A stretch of 34,176 nucleotides of DNA from an uncultured beta proteobacterium (GCA_903908065.1 CAIVQO010000063.1:1-34176), one strand, 5' to 3'. Shown: positions 1-10,221, counted from the first letter of the stretch. A program made the numbers and translations. Notes: a model not told the origin generated them from the sequence alone.

Positions 1-577
1 ACGCCCTGACATCATCGGCGGGATTCGCGACCTTGTGACCGCGCTCACTCGCAAACCTGAAGACCTGAGCAACAATGTCCCGGATATGAACGGCCGTGGC
101 CGGTGCATTGCGCTGTGTCTTGACCCTTTCGCACAATGCCCGCAAATCCTCGGACGCTATCTCCTTGAGAAGACGTCGGCCAAACTCGGGCTCGATATCG
201 CGATCAATGACGGATTTCCTCATATCCCGAGTGCTGTCTGCCATGCGGTATTCGCTCAGCCACAAGGTTGAGAATTCACCAAAAGTTTTAGCTGCTTTCG
301 ATTTCTGAATCGAACGCTGCTTTTCCTTTGCCGGTGACTTCCCCGCGGCGATTTCCCTCTTGACTCCGATCAGTTTTTCCCTGGCCTCGCCCAAGGTAAG
401 ACCTTCTGGACCGTATTGACCAAGAACGAGAGTTTCGCGCCGACCGTTGAGTCGATAGTCGTATCGGAAGGAAACAACTCCTGACGGGGTAACCGCCACA
501 TAGAGGCCGTCACGATCAACCAGCTTGTACAACTTGCCGGTCGGCTTGAGGTTCTTCAGTTGGGTATCGGTAAGCAT
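1..577 (-). CDS. Tyrosine integrase, P4/DUF4102 type, N-terminal part (runs off the left edge)
   Basis: The reverse strand reads from an ATG at 577 for 192 codons without a stop to the window edge, so the C-terminal part is outside. Residues 1 to about 85 look like the N-terminal arm-binding domain of P4-like integrases (DUF4102), with the typical start MLTDTQLKNLKPTGKLYKL. Residues about 95-190 look like the SAM-like core-binding domain, ending in VFRFASERGHKVANPADDVR, a signature seen just before the catalytic domain. The catalytic Arg-His-Arg-Tyr residues are not in view, so activity cannot be judged. A good ribosome-binding site (AGGAAAGG) precedes the ATG. The gene lies directly downstream of guaA, in the same direction, which fits an element integrated at the guaA 3' end. 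Confidence 0.9.
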   Translation of the reverse strand, partial: MLTDTQLKNLKPTGKLYKLVDRDGLYVAVTPSGVVSFRYDYRLNGRRETLVLGQYGPEGLTLGEAREKLIGVKREIAAGKSPAKEKQRSIQKSKAAKTFGEFSTLWLSEYRMADSTRDMRKSVIDRDIEPEFGRRLLKEIASEDLRALCERVKTQRNAPATAVHIRDIVAQVFRFASERGHKVANPADDVRA

Positions 578-598
578 GGTGGCCCTTTCCTGGTCGCC

Positions 599-756
599 GA
601 TACCGTCAACGCAAAATTCCCTAATTTCGCCAGCAAACCCGCATGGTTATTGGGTTTTGCATTTCACGATACCGTCAACGCGTCCATTTGATGTTGACGG
701 TATCGATGTTACGGAAGGTCTCAAGAAATGCCAATACCGTCACCGATACCGTCTCC
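599..756. repeat. Iterated ATACCGTC motif, candidate integrase arm or excisionase sites
   Basis: GATACCGTCAACGC occurs identically at 599-612 and 668-681. Its complement GTTGACGGTATC lies at 693-704. Shorter relatives lie at 733-743 (AATACCGTCAC) and 745-756 (GATACCGTCTCC), the last two 12 bp apart. The copy at 599 is only about 20 bp upstream of the integrase start codon, so protein binding there could also regulate the integrase. Repeats in both orientations between an integrase gene and its target are what arm-type integrase sites or excisionase sites look like. The binding protein is inferred. Confidence 0.6.
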
Positions 757-789
757 AGAAGTGGGCTACCCTGAATAGTCAGGAATAGT

Positions 790-825
790 AAAAAACAGAA
801 AACCCGTTGTTTTACCGAGGGTTTT
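790..825 (-). terminator. Probable rho-independent terminator of guaA
   Basis: Read on the minus strand, AAAACCC (825-819) pairs with GGGTTTT (805-799) around a 13-nt loop, and after CTG a run of T residues follows (795-790). It lies about 45 bp past the guaA stop. The stem is short and AT-rich, so efficiency is uncertain. Confidence 0.5.
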
Positions 826-841
826 TCGTGTTTTCTGGATA

Positions 842-890
842 GGTACGAATAGTACCGAAACCCTATGTAATTATTCCCACTCGATGGTGG
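842..890. other. Candidate att site at the guaA 3' end
   Basis: The last codons of guaA (PPATIEWE) are very strongly conserved and their DNA is a known target for tyrosine-integrase elements. Here a P4-type integrase gene is the next gene. A dyad GGTAC-GAATA-GTACC (842-856) lies 14 bp beyond the stop. The second att copy would be at the far end of the element, outside this window, so the exact core cannot be defined. Confidence 0.45.
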
Positions 891-2436
891 CAGGCGGCTT
901 GCCCGAAATGTCGTAGACCACCCGATTGATGCCGCGGACTTCGTTGATGATGCGGTTGGAGACACGGCCCAGCAATTCGTGGGGCAGCTCCGCCCATTTG
1001 GCGGTCATGAAGTCCGAGGTCTGCACCGCACGCAGGGCCACCACGTATTCGTAGGTGCGGCCATCTCCCATCACGCCTACGCTCTTTACCGGCAGGAAGA
1101 CGGCAAAGGCCTGGCTGGTCTTGTCGTACCAGTCGGCCGCGCGCAGTTCATCGATGAAGATGGCGTCGGCGCGACGCAGCAGGTCCGCGTAGTCCTGCTT
1201 CACCTCGCCGAGGATGCGCACGCCGAGGCCCGGGCCGGGGAAAGGATGGCGATAGACCATTTCATGCGGCAGCCCAAGGGCCACGCCAAACTCGCGAACC
1301 TCATCCTTGAACAGTTCGCGCAGGGGTTCGCACAACTTCAGGTTCAGGGTTTCCGGGAGCCCGCCGACATTGTGGTGGCTCTTGATGGCATGCGCCTTCT
1401 TGGTCTTGGCTCCGGCCGATTCGATCACATCCGGATAGATCGTGCCTTGCGCCAGCCATCTGGCCCGGGGCAGTTTTTTGGCCTCGGCCTGGAACACTTC
1501 GACGAATTCGCGGCCGATGATCTTGCGCTTCTGTTCCGGATCGGTGACGCCCTTGAGATGCCCCATGAACTGCGCCGACGCATCGACATGGATCACCTTT
1601 ACGCCGAGGTTGCGGGCAAAGGTCTGCATCACCTGTGCGCCCTCGTTGAGCCGCAACAGCCCGTTATCGACGAACACGCAGGTCAGTTTGTCGCCGATCG
1701 CCCGGTGCAGCAGCGCGGCGACCACCGAGGAGTCCACGCCGCCGGACAAGCCAAGGATCACCTCGTCCTCGCCCACCTGGGCGCGCACCTTGGCGATGGC
1801 CTCATCGACATAGTCGGGCATGTTCCAGTCGTGGCCGCAGCCGCAAATCTCATGGACGAAACGGGCGATGATCTCCCTGCCCTTCAGGGTATGGGTGACC
1901 TCCGGGTGGAACTGCACGGCGTAGAAGCCGCGCACCTCGTCGGCCATCGCCGCAATCGGCGTCGATTCATTGCTGCCGATCACCTTGAAACCGGGCGGCA
2001 GCTCGGTCACCTTGTCGCCATGGCTCATCCAGACTTCCAGCAGGCCGTGGCCCTCGGCGTTGCTGCGATCCTGTATGCCCTCAAACAGCTTCGAATGGCC
2101 CCGGGCCCGCATTTCGGCATAGCCGAATTCGCGCTTGTTGCTGCTTTCGACCTTGCCACCCAGCTGCGACGCCATGGTCTGCATGCCATAGCAGATGCCC
2201 AGAACCGGCACCCCGAGCTTGAATACGCTATCCGGCGCCTTCCATTCCTCGGCCTCGTAGACCGAGTTCGGCCCGCCGGAAAGGATCACACCGTTCGGCT
2301 TGAACTCGCGAATGAACTCATCGCTGACATCGAAGGGGTGCAATTCGCAATACACCTGCTGTTCGCGAACCCGGCGCGCGATAAGTTGGGCAACTTGGGA
2401 GCCGAAATCTAGGATCAGGATTTTCTGGTGGGACAT
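871..2436 (-). CDS. guaA: GMP synthase (glutamine-hydrolysing)
   Basis: Amidates XMP to GMP in the last step of guanine nucleotide synthesis; cytosolic. The 521-aa protein has an N-terminal class I glutamine amidotransferase domain (nucleophile Cys82 in GICYG, His177 and Glu179 in QFHPE), an ATP pyrophosphatase domain with the P-loop SGGVDSS (231-237), and the C-terminal dimerisation domain ending in PPATIEWE. The length matches the family (E. coli about 525). I chose the ATG at 2436 ([12 protein letters not shown]). The open frame extends 61 codons further, but that extension runs antisense-like through the guaB end and does not resemble GuaA. It lies 56 bp after guaB with a strong hairpin between them, so it may depend on readthrough or its own promoter. 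Confidence 0.98.
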   Translation of the reverse strand: MSHQKILILDFGSQVAQLIARRVREQQVYCELHPFDVSDEFIREFKPNGVILSGGPNSVYEAEEWKAPDSVFKLGVPVLGICYGMQTMASQLGGKVESSNKREFGYAEMRARGHSKLFEGIQDRSNAEGHGLLEVWMSHGDKVTELPPGFKVIGSNESTPIAAMADEVRGFYAVQFHPEVTHTLKGREIIARFVHEICGCGHDWNMPDYVDEAIAKVRAQVGEDEVILGLSGGVDSSVVAALLHRAIGDKLTCVFVDNGLLRLNEGAQVMQTFARNLGVKVIHVDASAQFMGHLKGVTDPEQKRKIIGREFVEVFQAEAKKLPRARWLAQGTIYPDVIESAGAKTKKAHAIKSHHNVGGLPETLNLKLCEPLRELFKDEVREFGVALGLPHEMVYRHPFPGPGLGVRILGEVKQDYADLLRRADAIFIDELRAADWYDKTSQAFAVFLPVKSVGVMGDGRTYEYVVALRAVQTSDFMTAKWAELPHELLGRVSNRIINEVRGINRVVYDISGKPPATIEWE

Positions 2437-2452
2437 GGCGTGGTCTCGAAAG

Positions 2453-2477
2453 AAAAAAGGCGGCCGAAGCCGCCTTT
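2453..2477 (-). terminator. Hairpin with T-tract between guaB and guaA
   Basis: On the minus strand AAAGGCGGC-TTCG-GCCGCCTTTTTT forms a 9-bp stem closed by a stable UUCG tetraloop and followed by T residues. It starts 16 bp after the guaB stop and ends before the guaA start. It is a textbook intrinsic terminator placed inside an otherwise co-directional guaB-guaA pair. Confidence 0.85.
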
Positions 2478-2492
2478 GGATCAATGCGGCAG

Positions 2493-4031
<1,539 letters not shown>

Positions 4032-4355
4032 TCAGGCCTCGGCCTCGGCGTCGCCACCGCCCTTTTTCATGGCCTTGCCTTCGGCGGCGCGCTGCTTGCG
4101 CACTTCCTTCGGGTCGGCAATCAGCGGACGGTAGATTTCGACCCGGTCACGATCGCGCAACACGGTATCCGCCTTGGCCAGCTTTGCATACACGCCGATC
4201 TTGTTCCGCTTCAGGTCGATCTCGGGGTACTTCGTCAGCAGGCCGGATGCCTCGACAGCCTGCAGGGCAGTACTGCCCTGGGGCAGGCTGAGACGCGCCA
4301 GTTCCTGCGTATCCGCGAGGGCGTACACCACTTCGACGTTGATCTGTTCAGCCAT
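4032..4355 (-). CDS. rnfH: RnfH/RatB family ubiquitin-like-fold protein
   Basis: A 107-aa protein of the RnfH (RatB, UPF0125) family, a small beta-grasp fold. The exact function is unsettled: it was named for association with rnf electron-transport genes in some bacteria and as ratB with ratA in E. coli. The conserved core is VEVVYALADTQEL near the N terminus and VEIYRPLIADPKEVR near residue 80. The C terminus is charged and low in complexity (KAMKKGGGDAEAEA). I chose the ATG at 4355, which overlaps the ratA stop by 8 bases and indicates translational coupling. The upstream in-frame extension is a shadow of ratA. The ratA-rnfH order next to divergent smpB is the same as in E. coli. Confidence 0.93.
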   Translation of the reverse strand: MAEQINVEVVYALADTQELARLSLPQGSTALQAVEASGLLTKYPEIDLKRNKIGVYAKLAKADTVLRDRDRVEIYRPLIADPKEVRKQRAAEGKAMKKGGGDAEAEA

Positions 4356-4779
4356 AAACCGTTTGCGCCCGCTTGACGAAGGAGTCGACGAAGGTATTTG
4401 CGATGTGATGGAACACCGGCCCCAGGGCTTTTTCCAGCAACTGGCTGGAAAACGCATAGTGCAGGCGAAATTCTACCTTGCAGGCGGTATCGCCCAGCGG
4501 CGTGAAGCGCCAATGTCCGTCGAGGTGATCGAAGGGGCCATCCCTCAGCTTGAGATCCATCAGGAATGGCTCCTGCTTGGTGTTCTCAGTGGAGAAATGC
4601 GACTTGAGTCCGTGGTAGTTGATATAGACGGTCGCCGAGGTGCGCTCCGCCGTCCGCTCGTGGATCGTGCTGCCGCCGCACCAGGGCAGAAAGGCAGGGT
4701 AGTCTTCGATGCGATCGACGAGCACGAACATCTGCGCGGCAGTGCGTTCGATGAGGACGGACTTCTCGACCAGGGCCAT
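4348..4779 (-). CDS. ratA: RatA / Coq10-like START-domain protein
   Basis: A 143-aa single-domain SRPBCC/START protein (polyketide cyclase-like). Relatives are Coq10, which binds ubiquinone, and E. coli RatA, reported to block 70S ribosome assembly; which role applies here is not known. Typical family sequence is visible at the N terminus (VEKSVLIERTAAQMFVLVD), followed by YPAFLPWC, and FSSQLLEKALGPVFHHIANT near the C terminus. Length fits the family (about 145 aa). The ATG at 4779 begins the usual MALVEKSVLI start. The gene is transcribed divergently from smpB (63 bp between starts) and overlaps rnfH by 8 bp. Confidence 0.93.
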   Translation of the reverse strand: MALVEKSVLIERTAAQMFVLVDRIEDYPAFLPWCGGSTIHERTAERTSATVYINYHGLKSHFSTENTKQEPFLMDLKLRDGPFDHLDGHWRFTPLGDTACKVEFRLHYAFSSQLLEKALGPVFHHIANTFVDSFVKRAQTVYG

Positions 4780-4842
4780 GGGATCTGCCGCTAAGGCGTA
4801 GTAGGGGCTACGGTAGAATTCTTAATTTTAGCGCCCGGTCCA

Positions 4843-5292
4843 ATGAGCATCGTCGATAACAAGAAGGCGTTCCACGATTATTTCATCGAGGATCGCTACG
4901 AGGCCGGACTGGTGTTGGAGGGCTGGGAGGTAAAAGCCATTCGCGCCGGCCGCGCCCAGCTCAAGGAAGCCTACGTGGTAGTCAAGCGCGGCGAGGTCTT
5001 CCTGCTCGGCGCCCACATCACCCCGCTACTCTCCGCCTCGACACACATCCATCCCGATCCGGTTCGCACCCGCAAGCTGCTGCTGCACGCCGAGGAGATC
5101 AGCAAATTGATCGGCAAGGTCGAGCGCGCCGGTTACACCCTGGTGCCGCTGGATCTGCATTACAGCAAAGGCCGGGTCAAGTTGAGCATCGGATTGGCCA
5201 AGGGCAAGAAGCAACACGACAAGCGCGATGCGGAAAAAGAGCGCGACTGGGTCAGGGAAAAGGCCCGCCTGATGCGCGACCGGCGCGGCTGA
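4843..5292 (+). CDS. smpB: SsrA-binding protein SmpB
   Basis: Binds tmRNA and delivers it to stalled ribosomes during trans-translation. The 149-aa protein has the OB-fold core ([20 protein letters not shown], residues 12-31, and RAQLKEAYV) and the basic C-terminal tail ([17 protein letters not shown]) that enters the empty mRNA channel. Length is normal. The partner RNA, ssrA, is in the same window at 33014. The transporter gene behind it starts 2 bp after the smpB stop, so the two are probably co-transcribed. Confidence 0.98.
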   Translation: MSIVDNKKAFHDYFIEDRYEAGLVLEGWEVKAIRAGRAQLKEAYVVVKRGEVFLLGAHITPLLSASTHIHPDPVRTRKLLLHAEEISKLIGKVERAGYTLVPLDLHYSKGRVKLSIGLAKGKKQHDKRDAEKERDWVREKARLMRDRRG

Positions 5293-5294
5293 CG

Positions 5295-6476
5295 GTGAGC
5301 CCCGCCACCCTGCTCTGGCTGGTCACCGGCTGCCTCATGCTGCAGCCCTTATCGACCGACCTCTACCTGGCGTCGCTGCCGCACATGGCCAGCGACTTCG
5401 GCGTGCCGCCCTCCTCGGTTCAGCACACGCTGTCACTTTTCGTGATCGGCTTCGGCACCGCGCAACTGATCAGCGGCCCGCTGTCCGACAAGTATGGTCG
5501 ACGTCATGTCATCGTCGGCGGTCTGACGCTCTACCTGCTCGCCAGCATCGGCTGCGCAATCTCTCCCGACCTGAACTGGCTGGTGGCATCCCGCTTCGCC
5601 CAGGCGGTCGGCTGTTGCACCGGCGTGGTCGTCGCGCGGGCCGTGGTGCGTGACGTGTATAACCCCAGCGACGGCGCTCGCGTCCTGGCCAAGGCCAGTT
5701 CCCTGCTCTCGCTCGCGCCCATCCTGGGCCCCATCGTCGGCAGCTATCTGCAGGTCAGCTTCGGCTGGCGTGCCGCGTTCGTCGCCCACGCCCTGGTTGG
5801 CCTGATCGTCTGGATCGCGGCCATCAAACGCATGAAGGAATCCAACGCGCAACCCAACCCGAATGCCATGGCAGCCGGCGAACTAGGCAAAAGTTACGCG
5901 GAAGTTTTCCTTACTCCTGGGTTCTGGGCCTACGCGCTGCCCGGTGCGCTTTCCTATGCATCGATATTCGTATACATCTCCGGTGCATCCTTCGTCCTCA
6001 TCAAGGGGCTCGGCGTCTCGACGGAGCTTTACGGATACCTGTTTTCCTTCGGCGTACTGGGTTACCTTTCCGGCACGCTGATCTGCCGGCGACTGCTCTC
6101 CAGCCATGGCATCCAGGGCGTTCTTCGCCTGGGTACTTTGGTAGGCCTCGTAGGCGGCGTCGGGTTTCTCCTTTTGATCCTCGCCGACGCTCGCCACTGG
6201 CTGGTGGTCGTGGCAGCCTTGTTCATCGTCATGGTTGCCCACGGCATCAACATCCCCTGTACCCAGTCCGGATCGCTGGCGCCGTTCCCAGAAAAAGCCG
6301 GTGCGGCAGCCGCCTTGTTCGGGTTCGTGATGATGGTCGTGGCCCTGGTCGCAGGCATCGTCGTAAGCAAGAACCTGGACGCCACGCTGATACCTTTCGC
6401 GTCAATCAGCGCCGCAGTCTCGGTCCTGCTTTTTTCATCGGCACGACTCCTGGCAAAGCACGCCGGGACGCTTTGA
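5295..6476 (+). CDS. Bcr/CflA-family MFS multidrug transporter
   Basis: A 393-aa inner-membrane protein of the major facilitator superfamily with about 12 hydrophobic segments. After the first helix comes STDLYLASLPHMASDFG, typical of Bcr/CflA drug exporters. Motif A, GPLSDKYGRR, is at 61-70, and the antiporter-type segment RFAQAVGCCTGVVVARAVVRD follows helix 4. The start is a GTG two bases after the smpB stop, the only start that gives an intact first helix. Substrate cannot be told from sequence; bicyclomycin, chloramphenicol or sulfonamide export are family precedents. It converges with the downstream methyltransferase gene. Confidence 0.88.
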   Translation: MSPATLLWLVTGCLMLQPLSTDLYLASLPHMASDFGVPPSSVQHTLSLFVIGFGTAQLISGPLSDKYGRRHVIVGGLTLYLLASIGCAISPDLNWLVASRFAQAVGCCTGVVVARAVVRDVYNPSDGARVLAKASSLLSLAPILGPIVGSYLQVSFGWRAAFVAHALVGLIVWIAAIKRMKESNAQPNPNAMAAGELGKSYAEVFLTPGFWAYALPGALSYASIFVYISGASFVLIKGLGVSTELYGYLFSFGVLGYLSGTLICRRLLSSHGIQGVLRLGTLVGLVGGVGFLLLILADARHWLVVVAALFIVMVAHGINIPCTQSGSLAPFPEKAGAAAALFGFVMMVVALVAGIVVSKNLDATLIPFASISAAVSVLLFSSARLLAKHAGTL

Positions 6477-6548
6477 GTCCCATTTCAAACAATCGACCGG
6501 AACCAGGCTGCATGGTCCGATGCCGGAAATATCATTCGTTCATGCCAT

Positions 6549-7376
6549 TCAATACAGGAAGCGCGATTCGAGATCCGTCAGCCCGAGTTCCTGGATGATC
6601 CGGGTTGCGCGCTCGCGGGCATTGCCACGCGGCGTTCCATCACGCCGGGCGACAATCAGTTCATTCTTCATCGAGTGTTCCCAGCCCACCAGTTCGGTGA
6701 CATTGAGCCGATAGCCGTGGGCCTCAAGCAGCAGGCAGCGCAGTACGTTGGTGACCAGGCTGCCGAATTCGCGGGTGTGGATGGGATGCCGCCAGATTTC
6801 GGCCAGCGCCCCAGCCGCCAGCGCAGCACTCTTGTGTTGGCGAAGCACACCGGCCACTTCGGCCTGGCAACAGGGCGCCAGGACCACGAAACGAGCCTGT
6901 CGCTGCAACGCAAAGCGGATCGCGTCGTCGGTGGCGGTATCGCAAGCGTGGAGCGCGGTAACGACATCGACACGCTGCGGAAGCTGCTCTGCCGCGATGG
7001 CCTCGGCCACGCTCAGCGCGTGGAACTCCATTCGCTCGAAGCCAAGCCGCCCGGCAAGCGCTCGCGATTTGTCGACCAACTCGGCGCGGGTTTCGATGCC
7101 GAACACCCGACCAGCCTTCCCGTCTTTCAGGTAGAGGTCGTAGAGGATGAATCCGAGGTAGGACTTGCCGGCGCCATGATCAACCAGTGTCAGTTCACCA
7201 GTTTCAGCAAGGACTTCCGACAGCAGCGGCTCGATGAACTGGCACAGGTGATAGACCTGCTTCAGCTTGCGCCGGCTATCCTGGTTCAATCGCCCATCCC
7301 GAGTCAGGATGTGCAATTCCTTGAGCAGTTCGGTCGACTGCCCAGGCCGAATCTCCGGTATGCCGCCCGCTGTCAC
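6549..7376 (-). CDS. SAM-dependent methyltransferase, METTL25/Methyltransf_32-like
   Basis: A 275-aa class I methyltransferase. Motif I is VDHGAGKSYLGF (65-76), with a lysine-serine pair unusual for metabolite methyltransferases. It is followed by GIETRAEL (93-100), ALHACDTATDDAI (141-153) and LAPCCQAE (166-173). The LHACD and APCC elements are what I associate with the Methyltransf_32 family (METTL25, RRNAD1), whose eukaryotic members methylate RNA or ribosomal protein; the bacterial substrate is unknown. The start is a GTG at 7376, preceded by GAGGA; the nearby ATG at 7378 is out of frame. The NYN-LOTUS gene ends 2 bp upstream, so the pair is almost certainly one operon, which fits an RNA-related role (inference). 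Confidence 0.82.
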   Translation of the reverse strand: MTAGGIPEIRPGQSTELLKELHILTRDGRLNQDSRRKLKQVYHLCQFIEPLLSEVLAETGELTLVDHGAGKSYLGFILYDLYLKDGKAGRVFGIETRAELVDKSRALAGRLGFERMEFHALSVAEAIAAEQLPQRVDVVTALHACDTATDDAIRFALQRQARFVVLAPCCQAEVAGVLRQHKSAALAAGALAEIWRHPIHTREFGSLVTNVLRCLLLEAHGYRLNVTELVGWEHSMKNELIVARRDGTPRGNARERATRIIQELGLTDLESRFLY

Positions 7377-7378
7377 AT

Positions 7379-8212
7379 CTAGTCCTCGACAGGCAAGCGG
7401 ATGATGTGCTGCCCGGACTTCTCATCGCGCTCCAGCACCAGCAAGCGGTGTTTCATGGCGTCTTCCAGCAGTTCGCCAAACGAACGATAGCCGTAATACG
7501 ACTCGCTGAAGCCGGGCTTGCGTCGCTTCAAGGTCTGCTTGACCATCGAACCCCAGATCTTCTCGTCCTCGCCTCGCTCGGTAATCAGCGCCTCGACGGT
7601 TTCCAGCACCAGGTCGAAAGCCTGCTGGCGCTTGAGATCTTCCGGCTTTTCATCGCCCCGGGCTTCGTTTGCCTTGCCCGGGGACGCCGCCTTGGTTGCC
7701 GGCTTGCGCGGGGTGCGCGGCTTCTTTGCGGGCAGTTCCCGCACCAGATCGTCGTAGAAGATGAACTCGTCACAGTTGGCCGCCAGCAGGTCCGATGTTG
7801 CCGCCTTGACGCCAACGCCGATCACACGCTTGTTGTTCTCGCGCAGCTTCGACACAAGAGGGGAAAAGTCCGAATCGCCGCTGATGATGACGAAGGTATC
7901 GACGTGCGACTTGGTATAGCAGAGGTCGAGCGCATCGACCACCATGCGGATGTCGGCCGAGTTCTTGCCCGACTGGCGAACGTGCGGAATCTCGATCAGC
8001 TCGAACGAGGCCTCATGCATGGGCGCCTTGAAGTCCTTGTAACGCGCCCAGTCGCAGTAGGCCTTCTTGACCACGATACTGCCCTTGAGCAGCAGTCGCT
8101 CGAGCACTTTCTTGATGTCGAACTGGGCATACTTGGCATCACGCACGCCCAGCGCCACGTTTTCGAAATCGCAGAACAGCGCCATGCTGGTGATTTCAGG
8201 GTTAGCTGCCAT
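7379..8212 (-). CDS. NYN domain (PIN-like RNase) protein with C-terminal OST-HTH/LOTUS domain
   Basis: A 277-aa protein. Residues 9-157 form an NYN/LabA-type PIN-like domain: CDFENVALG (Asp15), NSADIRMVVDALD (Asp87, Asp93) and IISGDSDFSPLVSKLRE (Asp113, Asp115) supply the acidic metal-binding set expected of an RNA nuclease. A basic, proline- and alanine-rich linker covers about 160-192. Residues about 195-275 resemble an OST-HTH/LOTUS fold (SMVKQTLKRRKPGFSESYYG and SFGELLEDA), a domain that binds RNA, including G-quadruplex RNA, in other systems. The acidic residues are intact, so nuclease activity is plausible. The gene is divergent from recQ and lies 2 bp before the methyltransferase gene. 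The RNA target is unknown. Confidence 0.9.
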   Translation of the reverse strand: MAANPEITSMALFCDFENVALGVRDAKYAQFDIKKVLERLLLKGSIVVKKAYCDWARYKDFKAPMHEASFELIEIPHVRQSGKNSADIRMVVDALDLCYTKSHVDTFVIISGDSDFSPLVSKLRENNKRVIGVGVKAATSDLLAANCDEFIFYDDLVRELPAKKPRTPRKPATKAASPGKANEARGDEKPEDLKRQQAFDLVLETVEALITERGEDEKIWGSMVKQTLKRRKPGFSESYYGYRSFGELLEDAMKHRLLVLERDEKSGQHIIRLPVED

Positions 8213-8320
8213 TCAACGCTTTCAAATTCTTCTGAAACGTGCAGTGTCGCATTTTCGACGCGACTGCGGCGCGAGGCGGCATAATTCGCTCCCCGTTTTG
8301 CCCCTCACGCTGCCTGCTCC

Positions 8321-10135
8321 ATGTCCCCCGCCCTGCAAACCCTGCGCCGCGTCTTCGGCTTCGACGCTTTTCGGGGCGCGCAGGCGGAGATCATCGGCCA
8401 TGTCGTCGCTGGCGGCGATGCCCTGGTGCTGATGCCTACCGGCGGCGGTAAGTCACTCTGTTACCAACTGCCCGCCCTGCTGCGCTCCGGCACCGCCGTG
8501 GTCGTCTCGCCCCTCATCGCACTGATGCAGGATCAGGTCGCGGCCTTGCAGCAGGCTGGTGTGCGCGCCGCCTTCCTCAATTCGACCCTGGAGGCCGCCG
8601 TTGCCACCGAAATTGAGCGTCAGCTGCGCGAGGACCAGCTCGACCTGATCTATGTCGCGCCGGAACGACTTTTGAACCCGCGCTTCCTTGCCCTGCTGGA
8701 TTTCGTTGCGACGCGACAGGGGATCGCCCTGTTTGCCATCGACGAAGCGCATTGCGTCTCGCAATGGGGGCACGACTTCCGTCCCGAGTACATCCAGCTG
8801 GCCGTGTTGCACCAGCGCTGGCCGGACGTTCCCCGCATCGCCCTGACCGCCACTGCCGACACGTTGACGCGGCGCGAGATTGTCGAGCGCCTGGGCCTGG
8901 AGGCGGCCAGGGTCTTCGTCGCCAGCTTCGATCGGCCGAATATTCGCTACAGCGTGGTTGAACGCGATAATCCACGGCGCCAGCTGCTCGATTTTCTCGC
9001 CGCCCATCGCGGCGAGGCCGGCATCGTCTATTGCCTGTCGCGGCGCAAGGTCGATGAAACCGCCGCTTGGCTCTGCGAGCAGGGACTGGCCGCCCTCCCC
9101 TATCATGCCGGACTCGATGCGGCCATCCGCCAACAGCACCAACAGCGCTTCCAGCGCGAAGACGGCGTGGTCATGGTGGCGACCATCGCGTTTGGCATGG
9201 GCATCGACAAGCCCGACGTGCGCTTCGTCGCCCATCTCGACCTGCCCAAGAGCCTGGAGGCCTACTATCAGGAGACGGGACGCGCGGGCCGCGATGGGGA
9301 GCCCGCCGAAGCCTGGATGACTTACGGACTCAACGACGTCGTGGTGCATCGCGGACGCATCGAGGAATCCATTGCCGGCGAAGAGCAGAAGCGTATCGAG
9401 CGCGGCAAGCTCGACGCGCTGCTGGCCTGGTGCGAAACCATGGCCTGCCGGCGCCGCAGCCTGCTTTCCTACTTCGGCGAGGAGAGCGGCCCCTGCGGCA
9501 ACTGCGACACCTGCCTCGAACCGCCCGTGGCCTGGGACGGCACCATCCCCGCGCAGAAAGCCATGTCGGCAGCCCTGCGCACCGGCCAGCGCTTTGGTGC
9601 AGGACATCTGATCGACATCTTGCGCGGCAAGCTGACCGACAAGGTTCAGCAGTTCGAGCACCAGCGACTTCCCACCTTCGCCGCCGGCGCCGACTTGGAC
9701 GATGCCGATTGGCGTTCGGTGTTCCGCCAGTTGCTAGCCGCCGGCCTGTTGCGCGCCGATGCCGAGGCATTCGGGGCATTGCGCCTGACCGACGCCGCGC
9801 GGCCCGTCCTCAAGGGCGAACAATCCCTGCTGCTGCGACGCCGTAATCCGGCAAAACGCGGGCGGGGCAAAGAGTCGACGCTGGCGACACGGCGCGACAG
9901 CCCCCAAACCGGTCTCGACGACAGCACCCGGGCGCTGTTCGAGCTATTGCGCCAGTGGCGCGCCGAAACGGCCCGCTTCCAGGGGGTCCCTGCCTACGTC
10001 ATCCTGCACGACCGCAGCCTGCGCGAGCTGGCCCTGCGCCGTCCACTGAACCGCGAAGACCTGCTGGACATACCCGGCATCGGTGCAGCAAAAGCGGACC
10101 GCTATGCAGAAGCCCTACTCGCCCTGATGCCTTGA
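8321..10135 (+). CDS. recQ: ATP-dependent DNA helicase RecQ
   Basis: A 3'-to-5' DNA helicase acting in RecF-pathway repair and fork processing. The 604-aa protein shows helicase motif 0 ([10 protein letters not shown]), Walker A (MPTGGGKS, 38-45), the DEAH box (141-144) followed by [13 protein letters not shown], and motif VI ([10 protein letters not shown], 317-326). The RecQ zinc site is C376, C392, C395 and C398; C371 is an extra cysteine. A winged-helix region follows, and the HRDC domain occupies about 527-604 ([20 protein letters not shown]). The full three-domain structure and length match E. coli RecQ (about 609 aa). The start at 8321 has no clear Shine-Dalgarno but gives the normal N terminus. 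Divergent from the NYN-LOTUS gene (108 bp). Confidence 0.97.
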   Translation: MSPALQTLRRVFGFDAFRGAQAEIIGHVVAGGDALVLMPTGGGKSLCYQLPALLRSGTAVVVSPLIALMQDQVAALQQAGVRAAFLNSTLEAAVATEIERQLREDQLDLIYVAPERLLNPRFLALLDFVATRQGIALFAIDEAHCVSQWGHDFRPEYIQLAVLHQRWPDVPRIALTATADTLTRREIVERLGLEAARVFVASFDRPNIRYSVVERDNPRRQLLDFLAAHRGEAGIVYCLSRRKVDETAAWLCEQGLAALPYHAGLDAAIRQQHQQRFQREDGVVMVATIAFGMGIDKPDVRFVAHLDLPKSLEAYYQETGRAGRDGEPAEAWMTYGLNDVVVHRGRIEESIAGEEQKRIERGKLDALLAWCETMACRRRSLLSYFGEESGPCGNCDTCLEPPVAWDGTIPAQKAMSAALRTGQRFGAGHLIDILRGKLTDKVQQFEHQRLPTFAAGADLDDADWRSVFRQLLAAGLLRADAEAFGALRLTDAARPVLKGEQSLLLRRRNPAKRGRGKESTLATRRDSPQTGLDDSTRALFELLRQWRAETARFQGVPAYVILHDRSLRELALRRPLNREDLLDIPGIGAAKADRYAEALLALMP

Positions 10136-10221
10136 ACGCCGCAGAAAAAACCTCGGCCCACGCATCCGCGCCCGCCTGCGGCAGGCGATAATGCCGGGCT
10201 TGCAAACATGGAAGTTTCGCG

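Larger units (their letters stand above)
578..870. other. Spacer between integrase and guaA: repeats, terminator and probable attachment region
   Basis: This 293-bp stretch holds no supportable gene. It contains five copies of ATACCGTC or its complement, three GAATAGT heptamers (773, 783 and 847), a terminator-like hairpin (790-825) and a small dyad (842-856) close to the guaA stop codon. The composition is more AT-rich than the flanking guaA gene. The arrangement resembles the regulatory and attachment region between a tyrosine integrase gene and its chromosomal target. That function is inferred. Confidence 0.6.

Noticed and set aside
979-2412. A 477-codon plus-strand open frame opposite guaA
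   Set aside because: It is fully antisense to guaA and shows the shadow composition typical of GC-rich genomes.
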